A model generated the notes under the pieces. The model was given only the letters and a program-made list of their open reading frames with translations. It was not told the origin of the DNA and did not search any database. This document shows positions 13,301 through 25,600 of a stretch of 34,379 nucleotides of DNA, one piece after another (the stretch's first letter is position 1; every line of letters starts with the position of its first letter). The DNA comes from Liolophura sinensis. Taxonomy: Eukaryota > Mollusca > Polyplacophora > Chitonida > Chitonidae. The stretch lies in NCBI RefSeq assembly GCF_032854445.1, contig NC_088300.1, forward strand, positions 15,781,191 to 15,815,569. Reading direction: 5' to 3'. The position numbers and the translations under genes are program-made.

Positions 13301-14220
13301 ACACAGATAAATTGAATCCAAGGAGATGCAGGGTGTGGGTTCAAATCCGGCCTTAGACAGGGAATTTGTAGATTTCTTTGTGCTCACTGAGGTCTCATGG
13401 CTGATATGGCTTGTTTTGTCATAAATTCAAAACAGCCATGCTAGAGAGGCAAATTGTGTGTGGCCGAAGCTTTCTTAGCTGAGAGGCAAATTAAACATGT
13501 AATTATGCATATCTATTTAATGTTTTTAGCTATTTACCTTTATACAGCATAAAAAAAAAGAAATAAAATGGACATAAGAATGAATGACAATGTCTTGTCT
13601 GACCAGTCAGATTTAGGATGTATAGATCTCGCGTCTAACATACCTGTGGAGTGACGAGTGATAGAGCATGCAGGTGTTACAGCCTACATGTACATGCATT
13701 CATGATTTACCTGGGCCAGGTATCAGCTTGTACAGTGGTTAACAATATGATTGTCCTCCATGACAACATATACATGTACCAGTATTATACAACATAGATT
13801 TGTCATGTAACTATATTGTGCTGTCTGCTTCACTCATGTAAACATACAGTCTCAGGACAAAGCTGGTATTAATTGATTCCATGTATGTTTGGCACAGCTA
13901 AGCCTCTTTGTTTCAAACCTGGCTCCAAAACACACCAGTCTCATTATACCATATATGCTAATGCAGCACACTGTAGGTGTTTGTTGAAATATTTTGTATT
14001 CAGTGGGGTCGGTCTGGATTTCTAGTGTTTAGGTAGTTAGCATTTATGTATGAAAATCCTTGAAATTGTACTGTAATTGTTATAATTTTTGGCTCATATT
14101 AGTCAGTATACATGTAGTTGTATCAGGAATACACAGTGTCTCTTTCCTCACATGGTTAGTCCATCTGTTATGAACATTGTTTACATATCTTTACTTTGAA
14201 AAAAACTGAGAGGAAAATGA
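13301..14220. other. Non-coding stretch with a possible tRNA-like B box
   Basis: A gggttcaaatccgg motif at about 13338 resembles a polymerase III B box and may be a remnant of another SINE, but no matching A box or tail is clear. The rest is unremarkable. Confidence 0.3.
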
Positions 14221-14850
14221 AATTTTTGGCTCTCTGCCCTACTAATATGTCCTGTAATTTTTGGCTCTCTGCAGTACTTATATGTCCTGTAATTTTTGGC
14301 TCTCAGCACTACTTATATGTCCTGTAATTTTTGGCTCTCTGCCCTACTAATACGTCCTGTAATTTTTGGCTCTCTGCACTACTAATACATCCTGTAATTT
14401 TTGGCTCTCTGCACTACTTATAGGTCCTGTAATTTTTGGCTCTCTGCCCTACTAATACGTCCTGTAATTTTTGGCTCTCTGCACTACTTATATGTCCTGT
14501 AATTTTTGGCTCTCTGCACTACTTTTATGTCCTGTAATTTTTGGCTCTCTGTCCTACTAATACGTCCTGTAATTTTTGGCTCTCTGCCCTACTAATATGT
14601 CCTGTAATTTTTGGCTCTCTGCACTACTTATATGTCCTGTAATTTTTGGCTCTCTGCCCTACTAATACGTCCTGTAATTTTTGGCTCTCTGCCCTACTAA
14701 TACGTCCTGTAATTTTTGGCTCTCTGTCCTACTAATATGTCCTGTAATTTTTGGCTCTCTGCCCTACTAATACGTCCTGTAATTTTTGGCTCTCTGCCCT
14801 ACTAATACGCCCTGTAATTTTTGGCTCTCTGCCCTACTAATATGTCCTAA
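14221..14850. repeat. 35-bp minisatellite, 18 units
   Basis: The unit is aatttttggctctctgccct followed by actaatatgtcctgt, repeated every 35 bases exactly from 14221 to 14850 without any indel. Variation is confined to a few positions: gccct/gcact/gtcct, actaata/acttata, and cgt/tgt. These combine into two main subtypes. A lone degenerate relative (aatttttgtctctgctctac, near 15010) lies 160 bp downstream. No coding function. Confidence 0.96.
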
Positions 14851-15092
14851 AAGTGAAAAGAATTAGAATATGCATACCAATATAATTTCATGATGTGCAA
14901 GTTTGTTTGTTGAAATGCATTATAATTACCAGGTTTTGGTCGACTTTTCATACCGCTGTTAAATAAAGTACAAAAAAAACTTTGATAGTATTTATGTCTG
15001 ACGCTCTTTAAATTTTTGTCTCTGCTCTACTTTTTCACATGAGTAACCCCTGTGATCTGTTTCGTTAAGAAACACTTATGTTACTTACATAT

Positions 15093-15254
15093 CTACATGT
15101 CTCTTCAGCCCTACATGTCTCTTCATACGTACATGTCTCTTCAGGCCTACATTTCTCTTCATTTCCACATGTCTCTTCAGCCCTACATGTCTCTTCAGGC
15201 CTACATTTCTCTTCATTTCCACATGTCTCTTCCGCACTACATGTCTCTTCATGA
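15093..15254. repeat. 18-bp minisatellite, 9 units, open in both directions
   Basis: The unit ctacatgtctcttcagcc repeats nine times from 15093. Units 4-6 and 7-8 suggest a higher-order 54-bp duplication, since ctacatttctcttcattt followed by ccacatgtctctt occurs twice. Because 18 is a multiple of three, it yields repetitive ORFs on both strands (Y-M-S-L-Q-P-like on plus, E-E-T-C-R-x-like on minus). I regard neither as a gene. Confidence 0.93.
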
Positions 15255-15346
15255 CGCACTTATCAATATGTCAAGTGTTGCTAAAATGTTGTTTTTACAT
15301 GTTGTGAGGACCAGGCTTTCTACTTTAAATGGTGATATCCCAGGGT

Positions 15347-15485
15347 CCACTGTCACAAAACTTTGTCAATCAGTTTTTCGTAACTTTTCGCGTTAATGAC
15401 GTTGCCTTATGGATCCATAGCCTAGACGAGGCCTTTTACGAAAAAAGGTGCGAGAAATGACACTAACAGAGTTTTATGACAGTGG
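15347..15485. mobile_element. Candidate small fold-back / MITE-like element
   Basis: The ends are inverted: ccactgtcacaaaactttgt at 15347 pairs with the reverse complement of the right end (ccactgtcataaaactctgt). Inner arms share tttttcgtaa / ttacgaaaaa, and the centre is a perfect palindrome (tatggatccata, about 15405-15416). The 139-bp unit can therefore form a long imperfect hairpin. No target duplication is clear and no second copy occurs in the window, so the mobile-element reading is an inference. Confidence 0.45.
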
Positions 15486-16624
15486 CCCAAGAGGTACTTC
15501 CATCTTACATTTCAGAACATGTATAAAGCCTCCCATTTCATCAGTGTTGTCATGTCAACCTGACCTGGGCTGTGTCAGTTATGGTGCATGAACAGCTAGG
15601 CTGTCAGTGTTGATATCCTCATCTTGTTATTTTCTAACCATGCTACAGTGCCTATATATCAGTAACAGCTACTGTAGCCCTAGCACTCCAGCATTCAGTG
15701 CTAGTTACCATTTCAGGGGGAGCCTCCTACAGTTATAGCCAATCCCCCTTCTCTCAGGGACACCCTACTTCTCTTCCCCAGGCTTACCAAGATGAACATT
15801 CTTGTATGAGCTTCTCATATAGTGGACATGACAGCTGTTAGTGTTGTAGTAACCATAGCAACCAAGGCCCTGGCTAACACCAGTTATACCAGGTGAAGAG
15901 TTGGTACATGTACATGTAGGCTCTTCACTTGCCCACATAGGTGTAGTTCACGACCTAAGTAAATCAGGGAGCCTGGGTAAGCCAGCCTTTTGCCCTGAGA
16001 GGGTGCACTCTGGAACTAACACATCAACACCTCTCTATAGTGGTGTTAAATGGGCACCTCAGCCAGGGCCTGTGTATAAGAGGTAACTCTTCCTACCCGC
16101 CAGCAGGAAATGTTGAAGAATTACAGTATTTGTTAGATACGTCCCATAAAATCTATAACTGTGAAGACATACATGTAGAACTCACAGAAAGAACAGCTGA
16201 AAATGTAACTATCAAGATAACTTGTACAATAATACTATAACACTAGTTTATTAAAATGACCTAACATTTGTAGATGTCCTTAAAATATCTGTATGTTAAA
16301 ACAGTGATGTCCATAACAATAAATAAGTACATGTAAGCTATATAGTGAACACTACATGTAAATGCATGGCTAGAGTATGGCGGTAATGTGGCTGATATGG
16401 TACAAACTGTAATTGTCTTCTCTGCTTTATGAAATGGACATGTACACAGACAAATTATAATTTAGCTCAGCGAGATCACAAAATACTGTTATCATAGCTG
16501 ATGTTCACATGTGTATATTAGCAATTACTTCATTGTATGCCCATGCCATCTTTTTTGTTACAATTAATGTATTTTTTTGTGTGCGTGTGGTTTTCCTGAA
16601 TTGTCTCAAACCTGTCTGTTACAG
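15486..16624. other. Region upstream of the first recognised calpain exon
   Basis: Presumably the intron before exon 1. Frames of 61 to 66 codons at 15901-16240 contain VKWAPQPGPVYKR, loosely like the Trp-Arg-Pro lead of calpains. However, the phase does not join exon 1 in frame, so I do not call an exon. Confidence 0.4.
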
Positions 16625-16694
16625 GAAATTTGTGACAACCCCAGTTTCTTAGTGGGCGGTGCCAGCAGATTTGATGTGAAACAAGGAGAATTGG
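16625..16694 (+). CDS. Calpain exon 1 (first recognised): start of the protease core
   Basis: After a ttacag acceptor the exon reads [20 protein letters not shown] and continues to GELG, ending in phase 1 before a gtgagt donor. This is the conserved calpain segment that leads directly into the active-site Cys. The exon begins in phase 0 with the Glu that classical calpains have after a W-x-R-P-x motif. An upstream exon must therefore end in phase 0, and I did not find it in the preceding 16.6 kb. Confidence 0.95.
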
Positions 16695-19600
16695 GTGAGT
16701 CCATGTGCGTCATTGTTTCTGGAAAGGGGAGGAAGGCATGCTGTACAATATGTAGATGTGCATGCATTGCAGTTATAGTTAATTAGGGATAAACTTGGTA
16801 TTCACCTCAGTCTACTGGGTTAATGAGTCTCTGATCATCTTCTGTGTGACATAACATGTTGATTAGCAATTATGCCTTGAAGCAGACAGCATGAATGTCT
16901 TGAATGGAAATTTATTTATAACTCTTAATGAAAATGAAATGAGGAGAGAATGTTGGTCATGGCTAGACTGCTTGCCATAGTTTTAATCACAACATCAAAC
17001 AAGATTTATCTGGATTTCTATAAATCCCATTTTATCCTTGAAACTGTTAACTGTGAATTAGTTTTTTAACGTTGAGGGCATGTTGGTTGGTTTCATTACT
17101 GCAATGTACAGTACACGCGGATCCTAACCATCAATCTTACGCCCATATTTGGGAGGATACGGTGACGGTCAGCCATGGTCAGTGTATGGTACGGCGACCA
17201 AGCTCCTTCATACACATACCATGATGCGATCCTTAGCCCATCGTACACGGACCCTCGGTGGACTGCCAACGAACTCTCGGCCATGATCATCAAATGTTTT
17301 AATGGGAAATTCGGACCGATTTGCTGTAAACTCTCATGTACATGATGAACACTGTGATGGCTTGCAGCATATTTACGTGCACATGAAATAGCTTACTGTT
17401 TAGGACCCCTACTGTTTAGGACCCCTACTGTTTAGGACCCCTACTGTTTAGGACCCCTACTGTTTTGCTCCACCACCGGTAAACACCATTCTCTTGAGGA
17501 CAGGGGATTCAAGTTTGCACCGAGCGTCTCGAGCATACAATATTTTCTGTTAATATAAATTAATTCAATAATTATTAAATGACAAGCCTAATTAGAAGCA
17601 TTGAAGAGTTATGTGCCGACAGATGTATGGATATGCAACACATTGCTTCCTCTGAAGTCTGTTCTGTCCTTCATTGAAAGTATGTATACAATAAGTCATA
17701 TCACACAGGGCTTACAATTTATAAAAATTCAAACCTCTGATTCGTATAAAGGTCAGCATGTTAATGTGTTTGCCTTTAATTTCAAGTCCCTAAATTGTCT
17801 TACAATATATGCATCCTAAATCCTCACACAGGGCTTACAATTTATAAAAATTCGAACCTCTGATTCGTATAAAGGTCAGCATGTTAATGTGTTTGCCTTT
17901 AATTTCAAGTCCCTAAATTGTCTTACAATATATGCATCCTAAATCTTGCATGAAATCAAACTATAAAATGTGTTACTTATTTTGAGAATATTTCTCTACC
18001 TGTCCTTGTACAAATTATAAAAATACACCAAAGAAAGTAAAAATCGAAACCAGAGATTTTTGGTAACGGTGAAAAGAAATCTATTAGCACATTTCCAATC
18101 CAAGTTTTGCTGTTACTTTAGAGTAGCCCAAATAACTACCTTCCACGAAATATCAGCCTCGTCTGTGCACGTGTTATGTTCAAAATCAGTAATAAAGTTC
18201 TAAAAGTGTATAGAGAAAGTCTCACGAATAATACAAGGCCTGCAGTGTACGTCAGATGTCAATACATTAAAGTCCAGCAAGTGAATGTTGTAAAAAGATA
18301 CGCTGACCATGGCGCCACCATGCACGGAATGTGGGCGGACGGTGGGCTGACCCTATGTGGATGGGAGGCGGAGGATGACGGCGTGGCTGGTCAGGGGCCG
18401 GCCAGGGTGGGCACATAGTGGGCTTATGATACATGGACCATCCGACCACAAAGGGCGTAGGATTGATGGTTAGGATGCGGCTGTACTGTAGGGGTTTTTT
18501 AGCCTGTAAAATAGAAAATAAAATTTTTGTCACGTAATGGAGAACCAATAAAAGAGGGGTAAACTTGAAGTAAATAAAGCCACCATTTCTTGCTGATCAT
18601 GGATATGGTACTTTGTTCTAGGTGACTGTTGGCTTCTGGCAGCCATAGCTTCTCTGACATGCAGCGAAAAACTGCTGCACAAGGTTATCATGCCTGAACA
18701 GAACTTTGAGGATAACTACTGTGGAATCTTCCGGTTCAGGATATGGCACCAGGGGGAGTGGATCGATGTGGTGGTGGACGACCGTCTGCCTACATACAAC
18801 GGCCAGCTCGTCTTCATGCACTCCGCAGAGGTCAACGAGTTCTGGAGTGCTCTCCTGGAGAAGGCTTACGCTAAGTAAGTCTGTTGGGCAGTTATAAAGT
18901 TTTATTTCTGTTGCTGACATGGTAGCTATAGGATATGACGTCATTTGAAGGACCAGCTATTCACCATGAGCACATGAGAAGTTTAGTCAACTACAAAAGA
19001 GTGGCAAAAACTCGAAGTGTGCAACTGCCAAAAATTGCTCACAAGTCCAGCTGTTTTTGAAAGTACATTTAACATCAGATATTTTGAGACTTAGCTTTGG
19101 TTTGAATCGAATTTAATAACATTCAGCTGACATTATATCCTAGCTCACATGAAGTTTTTTCTGACTCGCCTCAGAATTCTTTGGCAATCCACGAAGACAA
19201 TCCCAGTACATGTAGCTCCAGTGTTCCATCATGTTGCTTGTCAGATGTTTGATTAACGATCAGACCTACCCACTGACATTCTTTCATTTTGTAACAATAT
19301 ATTTAAAGCTGTCCTAAATCTCATCAGAAATGCGTACCATTTGGTAAAATGAGTAATAACACTTATTATGAATAAACAAACAAACACCGATCAAAGATAT
19401 GACAGAGCACACATTTTTTAGAGCAGCTATATCCTAGAAATAAGGAAGTGGTACCAAGTGGGTTGTTATTCTGTTATTGGTATGTTTCAGACTGAATGGG
19501 TCTTATGAGGCTCTGAAGGGGGGCAGCACCAGTGAGGCCATGGAGGACTTCACCGGAGGTGTCACTGAAATGTTTGACCTTCGAGAAGCACCATCTAATA

Positions 19601-22600
19601 TGTTCCAAATCATGATGAAGGCGTTTGAACGCTCGGCTCTGATGGGATGCTCTATTGATGTGAGTACAGATTTACACAGCTTTGGGGAAATGCACCATGA
19701 CCATGAAGCAGCCACCAGAGAAAAACTTGTTTATGAGCCTTAAATTGGTATCATATTTTCAAGAAAGTGCGAATGTGAAATGCTGTGAAATCTCTTTGGT
19801 AAAGTAACAAGCTTCAAGATAAAAATTTTTCCATTTGTTTTTTTTTTTTCTTTTTACCTCCACAAAATGTTGATTGGCAAATTAACACAAGCACGGGGGA
19901 TTTAAGGCAGGTGTACTCTCTTCAGATATGACACATAATGGTTGCATTGTAGTAAGACCCCAGATGATTTCCATCAGCATCAGTTAGTAGGAGCAACACG
20001 CGGATGCTTGTGGGTTTCCCGTGGCCCGCTTTCCTTCCACCATAATGCTGGCCGCTGTTGTATAAGTGAAATATTCTTCAGTACGGCATAAAACATCAAT
20101 CAAATCAATCAATAAGTCATTTAAAAGGGAATTTTCTGATTACCTGACACTTCATCTGTTTGTTTACATGTTTTAAATTTGATGGTTTAATTCTTGATAT
20201 TTCAGGCTGACCCTGGTCAGTTAGAGGCTGAGCTGGACAACGGACTGGTGATGGGACATGCATACAGTGTGACCGCTGTCAGATTTGTGAGTACATCGAC
20301 AGCTTGTAACAAGTAACATCTTGTTAAAGATACACCTTATTTTAAATGGTACACTGTTCTAAACTTTCCCAAAATTACTTTAATAACACATCACAATCTA
20401 CAAGATCTGCTGAGTACCACCTTTGTACTGAGAATTATAAATTCTGTTGTTTGCTGGCCGTCCTTCTTAGGGCTTTTGCTGGGCGTCCGTCTTTGGGCCT
20501 CGGCTGGTCATGTTGAGTTCACCTTTGACCGTCAGGACCTTCACTGGCTGTCTTGGGTCCCTCTCTGGCTATTTTGGGCCCCTCTCTGGCCATCTTGGGC
20601 CCATCTGTGGCCATCTATGGTCCCTCTCTGGCTATCTTGGGGCCTTTGCTAGCCGTCTTGGGGCCTTTGCTGACCGTCTTCGGCCCCTCTCTGACCATCT
20701 TGGGTCACTCTCTGGCGGTCTTTGGGACACGCTGAAAACCTTTGAAATCATCTTGTCCCAGGTGGATGTGCAGACCCCACGGATCTCTGGGAAGATACCT
20801 CTGATACGAGTGCGTAACCCTTGGGGGAACAAAGTGGAGTGGCAGGGTGCCTGGAGTGACAGGTGAGTTAAGATATATGATCACAGCATATCTCCAGGTG
20901 AGAATATCTTGCTGTCCTATTGCTCAACATATAAGGCTTACAGTAGAAATGATGGAAATAGAATGTACAAAGTATATTTGAACGATGCAGTTTTTATATT
21001 GGAAATTTGCTGATGGCTCTGGATTATTAATTACACAGACTTCTTCAAATTCCACATGTTTAAGATTTTCAAAAGTTTAGTATTGTTCTTTTGTATTTTA
21101 TGAAGACCGTATGATCTGTCCAAATAATTTTTATTGTTTTCACAGCCTGGGATTTCAGAATCAGGCATGCAGTTTCCTATAATTATGCTTATCTGTCCAC
21201 CATGAAAATAAACTGAGCAATGTTTTTGTTGCAGTTCACGAGAATGGGGGTTAATTTCAGACGACGAGAAAGTAGAGCTGGGATTGGTAAATGACAATGA
21301 TGGAGAATTCTGGTAAATAATGGCTTCCTGCCTAAGGCTGACGTTTTCACGTCCATTGTAACTTACAAATTCTTATATTAGAAACGAGAACAAGGTACCA
21401 TTGTTGTCAATAGTTTCATCTACATGTAGGGCAGAGTTATTCAGCTACCAACAATAACCTTTGTTGCCATTTGGCAGTGAATCAGACCTGGAGATTCGAC
21501 CAGCAGTCATCATTAAAGTCACAGAAGACATTGTTTCCATTATCGGTTGAAAATTAGAGCCTCAGTCCCGTACAAATTTTGTACTTTTCCTTCTCGTAGG
21601 ATGTCCTACCAGGATTTCTCCAGCAACTTTCAGAAGCTGGAGATTTGTAACCTTGGTCCAGATGAACACACAGCTGAGGATGATGAAGGAGAAGAGCGCA
21701 AGCGCTGGGCCGTGACATCTGAGAATGGCACATGGACGCCACGCGTTAGTGCTGGGGGATGCAGGAACTACCTGGGTACGCTTGATAACAGTATTGTATT
21801 CTACCAATTACAAAGTCCCCTAGAAAAGGGCCTGACCAGTGAGATCATGGGTTCAAATCCACCTGAAGCAGATTTGTTTGCAGCATTGTCAGCAGGCTTC
21901 TTTAATAGGAAACTGACAAAGAGCGAGGATCACTTCTGCACGTACACTGGACCGCTGTCTTTTAGATATAAATAGATGGATTGATACATGTGTTGCATTT
22001 TATTGAGACATATGTCAGTAAAGAATAACTTCAACAATGATAGTGTTTAGAGATGTATGAAGTGGAAAAATTTTCACATGGCATTAAGACCATAAGTGAA
22101 ATAGTTGTTTTACAGGCAGAATAAGTCTTTCTCATTATCAGAGGATTGTATAAAAAATGAATTAAAAATCATCTAATTTGTGTCAAATGTCCCAGCAGTT
22201 TTTCCTGTTGTAGACATACTGTAATGACTTGATCAGAAAGCTTTGAAAACAAAAAATAAATAATAAAATGGTAATATCAGTTTTATTTTTATTACACTTT
22301 TTTTTTTATTTTTTTGCTGTTGGCTCAGCCATAAAACACAAAATAAAAGTTGCATCACGTAAACACAAGTCAGATAAATTTTACAAAATGTATTTTAGTT
22401 TATGGCTTTGTACATGACTGAACAGTTGTCAGCAGACTTGTCCTGAGATACAAGTGAAAACGATTGCTTTGATTGGTGGTTGTTTTGGGGCAGATACATT
22501 CTGGACGAACCCTCAGTACCGTGTGAGCCTGACTGACCCAGATGAAGATGATGAGGATGATCTGTGTACAATGATCGTGGGATTGCTGCAGAAAGACCGC

Positions 22601-25600
22601 AGGAAAAAGAGGAAGGAGGGTTTAGATATGTTGACCATCGGCTACTGTATTTATAAGGTCAGTGTGTGTGGGACGTGGTAGCAGGTTGGGATCTGGTGGT
22701 TAATTGTGCTTGGTATTCAGTCAATTTGCGTGCCTCAGTGGCTTCATGGTTAGAATGCTAGTGCAGCAAAATGACCCAGCAGCCTCTCACCAATGCTGTG
22801 AGTTTTAGTCCATCTCACACTGGCTTCCTCTCTGGTGGTATGTGGGAAGGTCTGCCAGCATCCTTCGGATGGTCATAGGTTTTCCCCAGGCTCTGTCTGG
22901 TTTCCTCCGACCATAATACTGGCGGTCGTCATACAGGTATAAATGAAATATTCTTGAGCTCAGCATAAAGCTCTAATAAAAGAAATAAATAAATTCGATC
23001 ACTGTAGTGTTGACCACTCCAAAAATGTGTAAAGACCAACACTACACTTTGTGGCATGACAAAAGCATGATTCTTTTCTTCCTCCACTGGCCTTGGGGCC
23101 TTGCCGGCAATATGCATGTACATGGAAATAGAATGTACATGTGCAGGTCATCCAAGCTGACCTGTCTTCCACCAATATGGTGTGCTCATTGATCTCACTC
23201 TACAAGTTAAATATGTGGGTCGTTCCATGTGCATAAAGCCATTTCTGGCATTTTAAGGCAAAATTTGAAAGATGATTTTAAAGCTTATTTTTGGTCCCAA
23301 GAAGTTAATCTCTAACCACCCCATAAATGAAATCTGAAGACAGATGGGTCAAAATTTCAGCTCAGAAGAAGTAAGTTTAATTTTATGACACGATTTGTTA
23401 ATTTTGACTTATTAAAGTCAGACACAGCTGTGTGGAATGGGGCCACAGTTACAGCCCAAAGGTTAGTGGTTTTCTCCAAGCACCCCACCCATCACATTGT
23501 TGCAAACTGTATTTATTTAATTGGTGTGTTCACCAAGTCAGTCCGTCTTCTATGACATCTACCTGTATATTGTCTTGTGGATAATCAGAAGTGCTATTAC
23601 ATGTTCTACTTTAAAGCAGGAAAACACTAACAGTTTCACTATAATATTAATGACATTGTGGTCTCCCTTTAGCTTGATGAAGAACAACCTGGGAATCTGG
23701 ACCTGAGTTTCTTCAAGTACAATGCATCTGTGGCCAAATCGCCTTCGTTCATCAACCTGCGCGAAGTGTGTGGTCGCCACAAACTCCCACCAGGGCACTA
23801 CTGCATTGTTCCATCAACGTTTGAACCTCACCAGAATGGGGACTTCCTGTTAAGAATATTCAGTGAACACAAAAATACTTCCACGTGAGTGAAAATCACT
23901 GAAATTTAAAATTCATATTGGTGTACGTACATAATTCAGAAGTTCTTGTCCAAGATTTGGCTAAATGAAATGTTCCCAGAAATAAAGGTATCTAGCACAA
24001 AATCTTCAACCACTATAGCCCTTTTTTCAGTGGAATTTATGCTTAGCATTATTATGAAAATGATGCTAAAAATGATTTGTTTGTGTCATTAAAGATGCAA
24101 GCTTTATAAAACTGCGTAAATTACATATATTTCTCTACACTCCACAGTTTTCTCAAAATATTGGTTGCGGAGGTGGTTGGAAAGGTTGAAGAACCATGTT
24201 CTCATAAATGTTCTTGTGGTGGCAAAGATAATTAATGATTTCTGCCAAATGTCCACCAGCCCAAGGTTGTACAATGAGATTGAAACGTTTTAGATTACCA
24301 TGATTGTGGTTTCAAGTCATGACATTTGTCAGGTGTGTGTATGGGATGATAATTTCTTCTGGACTAAGTTTGGTGTCCTTCACCACTTTATGTTGGACAG
24401 TTATCATACAAGTAGTCTTGATTATGAGACAAAGTCATCAATCATATAAATGATAAATATCATCTTCTTCTTCCTCAGTCAACTGGATGAACAAACAGGT
24501 TATCAGCCACAGGTGAGCACATTCATTTGCATACTTTGACTACACCTTCCTCTCAAGCTGTATTTCTTGATGATCTGAAATTAGCCTTTTTCTTTTCTGC
24601 TTTGCTGAAACAGTACAACTCTCAGTAGATGTTCGTAGTAGAATTCTTTCAGAGATGATAATTCTGTAATAACACACATTGGCAATCCAGAACAAGTTGT
24701 AATGGGGATATAGATATACTTTCTAAGCAAGACATAATACATGCAAATCTGTTTAGTTTCTAAACACCTGAAAATGACTCAGCGTAATGAGAAACTGCAA
24801 AATCATTTTCCATGTTACAGAATTGAAGGTGAACTACAGACATGTTTGATCAAAAACTGTAAATTATCAGAGTAAATACTTTCTATTGATTGATTGTGCT
24901 ATATTTTGCTATTGTGTATATGTAGATAAATTATGTAGAAATTTGGCACACAGCAGACTGTAATTGGCTCAATATGCCATGACTTATTCATCTTGGACAT
25001 GGGTGAAAAAAAAAACTGTTTAGATATAAACCTGAATGAAGGCTCCAAAAAAATTTTGCAACATTCTGAACACCTAGCCATAGACATTTTCCTTACAAAA
25101 AGAAATGTTTGTGACAAAATTTGTGCCAAAAATTTAATCGTTGCAGTTTACCTTTAAGGACAAAGTTTTTGGCACAGCATCTGACCAACACCTGTGTTTT
25201 TTGTGTAAAGAATCCGTTGTTTTCTCACCTGCATACTCAAGTCATTCTGGAATGCTAATGGGTCTTATTCATGCTTTTATCATTTTAACATAAAACTGAT
25301 TCAGATTCTCTTTTGGAATATTCTATCGGTGTCTTGTTTTACCTTATCTGCTATTGAAAATGGACTAAAATCGCCAGTGCATTTTAACCTTATGCCGCTG
25401 TCAATGAAAATCATGCATCAAAAGTGAGCGAACTTATGGCTTTCTGTTCAGTTCTGCCATCTTATCCATTAGGCTGATCCCTCTGGTGTACACATGCACA
25501 AAATAAGAGAGGAAATATTTCAGAACAACTTTATTGTTTATTAATGTTGCTCTGGCGATTTGTCAGTACACTTGTAGAACAGCTTATTGTTAGCTGATCA

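Larger units (their letters stand above)
17107..18490. mobile_element. Candidate non-autonomous DNA transposon with about 38-bp terminal inverted repeats
   Basis: The left end (17107-17144) starts tacagtacacgcggatccta and the reverse complement of the right end (18453-18490) starts tacagtacagccgcatccta. The two ends match at 34 of 38 positions by eye. If the outer TA on each side is the target duplication, the ends read CAGTAC.., as expected of Tc1/mariner-like elements. The 1.38-kb span lies wholly in the first calpain intron, has GC-rich ends and an AT-rich middle, holds two internal tandem repeats, and encodes no transposase. It could instead be two inverted copies of a shorter repeat. Confidence 0.5.

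Noticed and set aside
15901-16240. Possible calpain exon with VKWAPQPGPVYKR ahead of exon 1
   Set aside because: Its nearest donor (gtaact) would leave phase 2, which does not join exon 1 in the frame needed for EICDNPSF, and the resemblance to the W-x-R-P motif is weak.
18267-18944. Minus-strand ORFs of 93 and 108 codons around calpain exon 2
   Set aside because: The 108-codon one is the antisense shadow of exon 2 and the other lies in the GC-rich end of the candidate TIR element; neither shows a domain.
19477-19743. 88-codon ORF as an intronless gene
   Set aside because: It is calpain exon 3 plus read-through into intron 3; the acceptor at 19490 and donor at 19660 explain the real boundaries.
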